A stretch of DNA of 9,802 nucleotides from Candidatus Halomonas stercoripullorum (GTDB taxonomy: Bacteria > Pseudomonadota > Gammaproteobacteria > Pseudomonadales > Halomonadaceae): assembly GCA_019114645.1 (NCBI GenBank), contig DXFC01000277.1:1-9802 (forward strand). Direction: 5' to 3'. The notes beneath the pieces are model-generated. The model ran no database searches and was not told the DNA's origin. It saw only the letters and a program-made list of their open reading frames with translations. The first letter of the stretch is position 1; every line of letters begins with the position of its first letter. Of the stretch, positions 4,727 through 9,802 are shown one piece after another. The translations under genes and the position numbers were made by a program.

Positions 4727-7702
4727 ATGGACAAGACCTATCAACCCGAGCAGATCGAATCCCGCTGGTACGAACGCTGGGAGGCTGAAGGCCACTTCGC
4801 CCCCTCGGGCCAGGGCGAGCCCTACTCGATCATGATTCCGCCGCCCAACGTCACCGGCAGCCTGCATATGGGCCACGCGTTCCAGGACACCATCATGGAT
4901 ACGCTGATCCGCTGGCGGCGCATGCAGGGCAACAACACCCTGTGGCAGGTAGGTACCGACCACGCCGGTATCGCCACCCAGATGCTGGTAGAGCGCAAGC
5001 TTGCCGTCGAAGAGGGCAAGAGTCGCCACGACCTGGGCCGTGATGCCTTTATCGACAAGGTGTGGGAGTGGAAGCACGAATCGGGCGGTCATATCACCCG
5101 TCAGCTGCGCCGCATGGGGAGCAGCGTCGACTGGTCCCGTGAGCGCTTCACCATGGACGATGGCTTCTACAAGGCGGTACAGGAGGTCTTCGTACGGCTG
5201 TATAAGGAAGGGCTGATCTACCGTGGCAAACGCCTGGTCAACTGGGATCCGACCCTGCACACCGCCATCTCTGACCTCGAAGTGGAGAACCGCGAGCAGC
5301 AAGGCCAATTCTGGCACTTCCGTTATCCGCTGGCGGATGGCGTCAAGACCGATGCCGGCCTGGATCACCTGGTAGTCGCTACCACCCGCCCTGAAACCCT
5401 GCTCGGCGACACCGGTGTAGCGGTCAATCCCGAGGACCCGCGCTACGCCTCGCTGATCGGCAAGTTCATCGAACTGCCCCTGGTGGGCCGACGCATCCCC
5501 ATTGTCGCCGATGAGCATGCCGACATGGAGAAGGGTTCCGGCTGCGTCAAGATTACCCCGGCCCACGACTTCAATGACTATGAGGTGGGCAAACGCCACA
5601 GCCTGCCACTGATCAATGTCTTCAGCCAGGACGCCGCGATTCTGTCCCGGGCTGAGGTCTTTGACATTCAGGGTCGCCCACTGGCCGAGATCGACCCGAG
5701 CCTGCCCCAGGCCTACGCCGGCCTGGACCGTTTCGAAGCGCGCCAACGCCTGGTCGCCGACATGGAGGCTGCCGGGCTGCTGGAGAAGGTCGAGACGGTC
5801 AATAACACCCTGCCCTACGGCGACCGCTCTGGCGACGTCATCGAGCCGCTGCTCACCGATCAGTGGTTTGTCGCCGTAGAGAGCCTGGCCAAACCGGCCA
5901 TCGAAGCCGTGGAGAATGGCGACATCCAGTTCGTGCCTAAAAACTACGAGAACATGTATTTTTCGTGGATGCGCGATCTGCAGGACTGGTGCATCTCGCG
6001 TCAATTGTGGTGGGGCCACCGAATTCCGGCCTGGTATGACGTGGATGGCAACGTCTTTGTCGCACGCAACGAAATGGAAGCCACCCGTGACTACCTGGTG
6101 GAGCTGGCCGATTTCCTCGAACATGAGCAGGGCGACCTTGACAGTGCCATGCGCCTGCGCGGCTTCAACCGTCTGCTGGGCAGCTCTCCCGAGCTTTCCG
6201 CCGAGGCTCTCCAGACCATGGAGAAGCTGGGCGTACCGCGCCTGACCCAGGACGAAGATGTACTCGACACCTGGTTCAGCTCGGGGCTGTGGACCTTTGC
6301 CACCCTGGGCTGGCCGGACAGAACGCCCGAGCTGGCAACCTTTCATCCCTCCAGCGTGCTGGTCACCGGCTTCGACATTATCTTCTTCTGGGTCGCGCGG
6401 ATGATCATGCTGACCTTGAAGTTCACTGGCGAAGTGCCGTTCAAGACAGTCTATGTTCACGGCCTGGTGCGCGACGGTCAGGGCCAGAAGATGTCCAAGT
6501 CCAAGGGCAACGTGCTGGACCCCATCGACCTGATCGATGGCATCCAGCTGGATACCCTGCTGGAGAAGCGTACCGGCAACATGATGCAGCCGCAGATGGC
6601 CAAGGCCATCGCCAAGGCGACTCGCGCCGAGTTTCCCGAAGGCATCGAGCCCCACGGCACCGATGCCCTGCGCTTCACTTTCCTGTCCCAGGCCACCACC
6701 GGCCGCGACATCAAGTTCGACATGGGTCGCCTGGATGGCTACCGCAACTTCTGCAACAAGCTGTGGAACGCCTCGCGCTACGTGTTGATGAACGCCGAGG
6801 GGCAGGATTGTGGTACAGACGGGGAGGCGGTCGAACTGTCACTGGCCGACCGCTGGATCGTCTCGCGCCTGCAGCAGACCGAAGCCCAGGTGACCAAGGC
6901 CCTGGAAGAGTTCCGCTTCGATCACGCTTCCCAGGCGCTCTATGAATTCGTCTGGAACGAATACTGCGACTGGTACCTGGAGCTCTCCAAACCAGTACTG
7001 TGGGATGAAGGCGCCAGTGCAGAGGCCAAACGCGGCACCCGCCGCACCCTGGTACGCGTACTGGAAACGATCCTGCGCCTGGCCCATCCGATGATGCCCT
7101 ACATCAGCGAGGAGATCTGGCAGCGTATTGCGCCGCTGGCGGGTAGGACCAGCGGCGACGGTAGCGAATCGATCATGAACCAGCCCTGGCCACAGGCGGC
7201 CAGCGATCGCATTGACGAAGCCGCTACCCGCGACATCGAGTGGCTCAAGGGGGTCATCGTGGCGGTACGGAACATTCGTGCCGAAATGAATATCGCCCCG
7301 GGCAAGCCGCTGGACATATTGCTGACCAAGGGCGGTAGCGCTGACCGGGAGCGGCTGGAAGCCAACCGTCGCTTCCTGGCCAAGCTGGCCAAGCTGGAAA
7401 GCGCCACCTGGCTCGACGACCCGGCACAGGCTCCGCTCTCCGCCACGCAACTGGTAGGGGACATGGAAGTGCTAGTGCCCATGGCTGACCTGATCGACAA
7501 GGAAGTGGAACTGACGCGCCTGACCCGCGAGATCGAAAAGCAGGACAAGCTGATCGGCGGTATCGAGAAGAAGCTCGGCAACGAAAGCTTTGTCGCCAAG
7601 GCACCGGAAGCGGTAGTGGAGAAGGAGCGTGGCAAGCTGAAAGAGTACCAGACCGCTCGCGACCTGCTGATTGAACAGCGCGACAAGATTGCAGCGCTGT
7701 AA
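4727..7702 (+). CDS. valS: Valyl-tRNA synthetase
   Basis: Class Ia aminoacyl-tRNA synthetase that joins valine to tRNA-Val and edits away threonine. Landmarks in order: PPPNVTGSLHMGHAF with the HIGH-type HMGH (47-50); the CP1 editing domain, including TTRPETLLGDTGVAVNP (219-235) and GSGCVKITPAHDFND; WCISRQLWWGHRIPAWY; DEDVLDTWFSSG (509-520); the KMSKS loop (588-592); the anticodon-binding helical domain with EFVWNEYCDWYLELSK; and a C-terminal charged coiled coil (about 915-991) ending in EQRDKIAAL. At 991 residues it is about 40 longer than E. coli ValRS (951). The extra sequence lies between RNE (447-449) and DEDVLDTW, in a Leu/Glu-rich, probably helical insertion at about 455-500. No motif is missing. 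Start: ATG at 4727, with a weak GGA about six bases upstream and the family N-terminus (DKTYQPEQIE) immediately after. A strong terminator follows. Confidence 0.98.
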   Translation: MDKTYQPEQIESRWYERWEAEGHFAPSGQGEPYSIMIPPPNVTGSLHMGHAFQDTIMDTLIRWRRMQGNNTLWQVGTDHAGIATQMLVERKLAVEEGKSRHDLGRDAFIDKVWEWKHESGGHITRQLRRMGSSVDWSRERFTMDDGFYKAVQEVFVRLYKEGLIYRGKRLVNWDPTLHTAISDLEVENREQQGQFWHFRYPLADGVKTDAGLDHLVVATTRPETLLGDTGVAVNPEDPRYASLIGKFIELPLVGRRIPIVADEHADMEKGSGCVKITPAHDFNDYEVGKRHSLPLINVFSQDAAILSRAEVFDIQGRPLAEIDPSLPQAYAGLDRFEARQRLVADMEAAGLLEKVETVNNTLPYGDRSGDVIEPLLTDQWFVAVESLAKPAIEAVENGDIQFVPKNYENMYFSWMRDLQDWCISRQLWWGHRIPAWYDVDGNVFVARNEMEATRDYLVELADFLEHEQGDLDSAMRLRGFNRLLGSSPELSAEALQTMEKLGVPRLTQDEDVLDTWFSSGLWTFATLGWPDRTPELATFHPSSVLVTGFDIIFFWVARMIMLTLKFTGEVPFKTVYVHGLVRDGQGQKMSKSKGNVLDPIDLIDGIQLDTLLEKRTGNMMQPQMAKAIAKATRAEFPEGIEPHGTDALRFTFLSQATTGRDIKFDMGRLDGYRNFCNKLWNASRYVLMNAEGQDCGTDGEAVELSLADRWIVSRLQQTEAQVTKALEEFRFDHASQALYEFVWNEYCDWYLELSKPVLWDEGASAEAKRGTRRTLVRVLETILRLAHPMMPYISEEIWQRIAPLAGRTSGDGSESIMNQPWPQAASDRIDEAATRDIEWLKGVIVAVRNIRAEMNIAPGKPLDILLTKGGSADRERLEANRRFLAKLAKLESATWLDDPAQAPLSATQLVGDMEVLVPMADLIDKEVELTRLTREIEKQDKLIGGIEKKLGNESFVAKAPEAVVEKERGKLKEYQTARDLLIEQRDKIAAL

Positions 7703-7730
7703 CGCTGATATTAACTATACACAGGTAAGC

Positions 7731-7769
7731 ACGCCCCTGATGAATAATCACCCATCGGGGGCGTTTTTT
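7731..7769 (+). terminator. Intrinsic terminator of valS
   Basis: ACGCCCCTGATG (7731-7742) pairs with CATCGGGGGCGT (7753-7764) through 12 bp, with one T-G wobble, around a 10-base loop. Six T residues (7764-7769) follow. It lies 28 bases after the valS stop and ends one base before the stop codon of the convergent META-domain gene. On the minus strand no T run follows the hairpin, so it should act mainly rightward. Confidence 0.92.
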
Positions 7770-7770
7770 A

Positions 7771-8232
7771 TCAGTTGGCTTGGCGCCAGCCGCCCAATAC
7801 CCGCTGATCGGGACCGAAGAAGATCAAGCGGTCATGATCGATCAGAAAGCGATAGGCGTTTTCCAGCATATCGGTGACACGCTGGGCATCCGCTAGCTGC
7901 GGGCAGCCACGGCGCGTGGTCGCCAAATTGCCGAACTCGATACGGTTGCCATTATCGAGACTCACCTGACCATTCAGCGCATTGCAGCCATCACTGCCAG
8001 TCACACGGCCATCGGCTCCCACGCTGAAGTGGGGCGTCTCGGGCATGGAGAGCCGTTCATCGGTACCTACCAGCAACAAGTTCCAGCGCTGCCCCACAAT
8101 CGGGTGGCTATCAATAGAGCCGCTATCAGTGCGGGGAGCGGATCCGGTGGAAGATGGCTGACTGCTACAGGCCGCCAGGGTCATGGCCACCAGCGCCAGC
8201 AGCAGTGCGCGACCGGGGAGACGCTTGTTCAT
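7771..8232 (-). CDS. META domain (HslJ-like) lipoprotein
   Basis: A 153-residue exported lipoprotein. Residues 1-21 form a lipoprotein signal (basic start, hydrophobic LLLALVAMTLA), with lipobox LAAC placing the acylated Cys at 22. A Ser-rich linker (about 23-42) follows, then a META domain (about 45-150). Diagnostic motifs are GSDGCNALNG (79-88), TTRRGCPQ (105-112), where Cys83 and Cys110 could form a disulfide, and LIFFG (136-140). The family includes E. coli HslJ, a heat-inducible outer-membrane protein linked to novobiocin resistance; the biochemical role is not settled. Ser follows the lipobox Cys, which favours sorting to the outer membrane. Start: AAGGA lies about 11 bases upstream, in a short dyad (8238-8248, AAGGATTCCTT on the plus strand). 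It is third in the minus-strand unit, 30 bp after gloA. Confidence 0.85.
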   Translation of the reverse strand: MNKRLPGRALLLALVAMTLAACSSQPSSTGSAPRTDSGSIDSHPIVGQRWNLLLVGTDERLSMPETPHFSVGADGRVTGSDGCNALNGQVSLDNGNRIEFGNLATTRRGCPQLADAQRVTDMLENAYRFLIDHDRLIFFGPDQRVLGGWRQAN

Positions 8233-8262
8233 GGATCAAGGATTCCTTCCGTAGACACTTGC

Positions 8263-8703
8263 TTACCAGGTTCCTGTATTGTCCATCGAAGCCCAAGGCT
8301 CTTGCGGTGGTAGCGCTTCGCCCTTCTGCAGCAGTTCAACCGAAATGCCGTCAGGGCTGCGCACAAACGCCATGTAGCCATCACGGGGCGGTCGGTTGAT
8401 GGTAACGCCAGCGGCTTGCAAGCGCTCGCACAACGCATAGATATCATCCACCCGATAGGCCAGGTGACCGAAGTTGCGCCCGCCAGTGTACTCTTCCGGG
8501 TCCCAGTTCCAGGTCAGCTCCAGTTCCGGTGCCTTGAGTTCAGCGGAGCGTGACTCATCCTCCGGTGCAGCCAGGAAAACCAGGGTGAAGCGCCCCTTCT
8601 CGTTCTCCTTGCGACGCACCTCTTTCAACCCCAGCAGATCGCAATAGAAGCGCAGCGACGCATCCAGATCGCTGACACGCACCATGGTGTGCAGGTACTG
8701 CAT
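8263..8703 (-). CDS. gloA: Lactoylglutathione lyase (glyoxalase I)
   Basis: Cytoplasmic metalloenzyme that isomerises the hemithioacetal of methylglyoxal and glutathione to S-lactoylglutathione, the first step of methylglyoxal detoxification. From ATG at 8703 it has 146 residues (E. coli GloA 135). The VOC-fold metal ligands are all in place: His5 (YLHTM), Glu62 (LELTWNW), His80 (FGHLAYRVDD) and Glu123 (ISVELL). The glutathione-site neighbourhood RVSDLDASLRFYCDLLG (9-25) is also recognisable. Short ligand-region loops and the ELTWNW motif resemble the bacterial Ni2+-dependent type, but the metal cannot be proved from sequence. Start: the frame is open another 25 codons upstream, yet the ATG at 8703 has AAGGAG six bases before it and aligns with the family N-terminus. 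It lies 31 bp after the DUF411 gene and 30 bp before the META gene, so co-transcription is likely. Confidence 0.94.
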   Translation of the reverse strand: MQYLHTMVRVSDLDASLRFYCDLLGLKEVRRKENEKGRFTLVFLAAPEDESRSAELKAPELELTWNWDPEEYTGGRNFGHLAYRVDDIYALCERLQAAGVTINRPPRDGYMAFVRSPDGISVELLQKGEALPPQEPWASMDNTGTW

Positions 8704-8734
8704 GTCCAACTCCTTGTGGTAAAGGTGTGCTAAC

Positions 8735-9226
8735 TCAGTGAGTGTACTTGCTGAAGATCTCCGGCGTGCGGTTATCATGCTGCCAGGTCAGCACAGCGTA
8801 GTCATCGTAGCGTCCGGTCTCCATCCCCGGCGAGCCATGGGGCATACCTGGCACGCTCAGCCCAACCACGTCAGGCTGCTCCTCCAGCAGGCGCTGAATA
8901 TCCGCCGCCGGCACATGGCCTTCAATCACGTAGCCACCGATCAATGCCGTATGGCAAGAAGCCAGTTCGGGAGTGACGCCGTTTTCCATCTTGATTGAGC
9001 GCATGTCGCGTGTCTTGTGCTGTTCTACCTCGAAACCGGCTTCCCGTAGATGGTCAGCCCAGTCCGTGCAACAACCACAATGAGGGTCCTGGTACATTTC
9101 GACTACCGGCCCGGCCTGTGAAGGGGTGCCAGGCATCAGGGCAAAGGCCAGAATCGCTGCGCTGCCCGCCAGAGCGGAAAACAGGGTGGTCTTTCTGGCG
9201 TTACCTTTTGCAGATAGGATTTTCAT
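8735..9226 (-). CDS. DUF411 family (CopG-like) exported metal-binding protein
   Basis: A 163-residue periplasmic protein of the DUF411 family, which includes CopG of Pseudomonas copper-resistance clusters, a copper-binding thiol protein. An N-terminal signal or anchor segment (about 12-31, FSALAGSAAILAFALM) precedes the conserved core: DPHCGCCTDWADHL (47-60; Cys50, Cys52, Cys53), ELASCHTALIGGYVIEGHVPA (87-107; Cys91, His92, His104) and GLSVPGMPHGSPGME (122-136; Met128, Met135). These Cys, His and Met residues are the likely copper ligands. Start: the frame extends 14 codons upstream, but ATG at 9226 has AGGAG eight bases before it and begins a proper signal sequence. It is first of a probable unit with gloA and the META lipoprotein and is divergent from tag. 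Members often sit with copper exporters; none is seen here, so a copper role is inferred from the family alone. Confidence 0.88.
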   Translation of the reverse strand: MKILSAKGNARKTTLFSALAGSAAILAFALMPGTPSQAGPVVEMYQDPHCGCCTDWADHLREAGFEVEQHKTRDMRSIKMENGVTPELASCHTALIGGYVIEGHVPAADIQRLLEEQPDVVGLSVPGMPHGSPGMETGRYDDYAVLTWQHDNRTPEIFSKYTH

Positions 9227-9265
9227 GTCGGCGGCTCCTGAGAATAATCCATGTGGCAATCGTGA

Positions 9266-9283
9266 CAAGCCACTCCTGGCTTG
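9266..9283. promoter_or_regulatory. Perfect 7-4-7 dyad between the DUF411 gene and tag
   Basis: CAAGCCA (9266-9272), CTCC, TGGCTTG (9277-9283) is a perfect inverted repeat in the 86-bp divergent intergenic region. A second pair, TGGCAA (9254-9259) and TTGCCA (9281-9286), partly overlaps it. The size and spacing resemble operators of MerR-type metal regulators, but the sequence is not a clear match to one I know. It could equally form a hairpin in a leader transcript. Confidence 0.4.
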
Positions 9284-9312
9284 CCAATACCTAATGAGAA
9301 AAAGAGGCGGAT

Positions 9313-9802
9313 ATGTCGCACTATTGTGATCTGGCCCCGGGTCACCCCTGGCATGGGCCCTACCACGACGGCGAATACGGTTTTCCTGTCACTGACGAGG
9401 CAGCACTCTTCGAGCGGCTGGTATTGGAGATCAATCAAGCCGGGCTGTCGTGGCTGACGGTGCTGAAAAAGCGTGCTGCATTCCGTCACGCTTTTGACAA
9501 CTTCGAGGTCGATCAAGTTGCCGCCTATGGAGACAGGGAACGCACACGGCTTCTGAATGACGCCGGCATTATTCGCAACCGGCGCAAAGTGGATGCCGCG
9601 ATTCACAACGCCGGTGTCATTCAGCAGCTACGTAAGGAATATGGCAGCTTCGCCGGCTGGCTCGACTTCCACCACCCCCTACTCCACTCCGACTGGGTGC
9701 GCTTGTTCAAGCGTACCTTTCGTTTTACCGGGCCCGAAATTGTCAATGAGTTCCTGATGAGCACCGGCTACCTGCCTGGTGCCCATCATGATAACTGTCC
9801 GG
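9313..9802 (+). CDS. tag: DNA-3-methyladenine glycosylase I, 3' end cut off
   Basis: Base-excision repair enzyme that removes 3-methyladenine from alkylated DNA. 163 codons are visible before the right edge; E. coli Tag is 187 residues, so a short C-terminus is missing. The zinc-snap ligands are all present: Cys5, His18 (YHDGEYG) and the C-terminal His158-x3-Cys162 pair (HHDNC). The conserved glutamate of the active pocket is Glu39 in EINQAGLSWLTVLKKR (39-54), with pocket aromatics Tyr17 and Trp47. DAGIIRNRRKVDAAIHNA (about 81-98) and FKRTFRFTGPEIVNEFLMSTGYLPG are further family sequence. Spacing before the His-Cys pair is shorter than in E. coli Tag, as in the subgroup with HPL-x-W-x-x-LFK. 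Start: AGAGGCGG just before the ATG at 9313. It diverges from the DUF411 gene, with no visible functional link. Confidence 0.93.
   Translation, partial: MSHYCDLAPGHPWHGPYHDGEYGFPVTDEAALFERLVLEINQAGLSWLTVLKKRAAFRHAFDNFEVDQVAAYGDRERTRLLNDAGIIRNRRKVDAAIHNAGVIQQLRKEYGSFAGWLDFHHPLLHSDWVRLFKRTFRFTGPEIVNEFLMSTGYLPGAHHDNCP

Noticed and set aside
4652..6655. A 667-codon open frame on the minus strand, antisense to valS.
   Set aside because: The plus strand here is a certain valS with all motifs. Long antisense frames are common in GC-rich genes with biased third positions, and the antisense translation shows no recognisable domain or ribosome binding site.
7731..7769. The valS terminator as a bidirectional terminator for the convergent META gene.
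   Set aside because: On the minus strand the hairpin is followed by TGCTTACC, without a run of T, so leftward termination is unsupported.
8704..8778. Upstream extension of glyoxalase I to 8778.
   Set aside because: It would overlap the DUF411 gene, while the ATG at 8703 has an ideal AAGGAG and the family N-terminus with metal ligand His5.
9241..9268. Possible DUF411 promoter (TTGTCA, 16 bp, TATTCT on the minus strand).
   Set aside because: The implied start would fall on the AGGAG ribosome binding site and leave almost no leader, so it is unlikely to be used.

Overview
The window looks like ordinary chromosome from a GC-rich (about 60% by eye) gammaproteobacterium. The Halomonadaceae/Oceanospirillales are my best guess, from codon use, holC directly before valS, a gammaproteobacterial-type Zur box and generally gammaproteobacterial protein sequences; this is inference, not a database match. 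I see no rRNA, tRNA, insertion sequence, prophage or CRISPR array. Genes are tightly packed, and no gene-free stretch exceeds about 120 bases.

Region 1 (1-2739, minus strand) is a zinc-uptake ABC transporter operon transcribed toward the left edge. It runs from a promoter overlapped by a near-consensus Zur operator (2710-2722), through a probable 50-residue small membrane protein, the ATPase (znuC-like) and the permease (znuB-like), to a periplasmic zinc-binding protein (znuA-like, cut by the left edge). The first three genes are joined by two ATGA stop/start overlaps. The ATPase-permease-binding protein order and the 3 His + 1 Asp metal site also fit an aztABC-type system.

Region 2 (2794-4172) holds two divergent genes: an exported protein of unknown function (minus) and a RutE/HadB-type nitroreductase (plus). 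They share a 119-bp promoter region with a tandem 9-bp direct repeat.

Region 3 (4186-7769, plus) is holC (DNA polymerase III chi) followed by valS (valyl-tRNA synthetase). valS has its own predicted promoter across the holC stop codon and ends in a strong intrinsic terminator. This ValRS carries about 40 residues more than the E. coli enzyme at one point, just before the DEDVLDTWFSSG motif.

Region 4 (7771-9226, minus) is a probable three-gene unit with gaps of about 30 bp: a DUF411 CopG-like metal-binding protein, glyoxalase I (gloA) and a META/HslJ-type lipoprotein. Diverging from it, at the right edge, is tag (3-methyladenine DNA glycosylase I), cut by the window end but with all its zinc ligands present. 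Between them lies a perfect 7-4-7 dyad.

Most of the window is housekeeping sequence. The items most worth a second look are the unannotated small protein in the Zur-controlled operon, the possible azt-type identity of the transporter, the ValRS insertion and the unknown exported protein.
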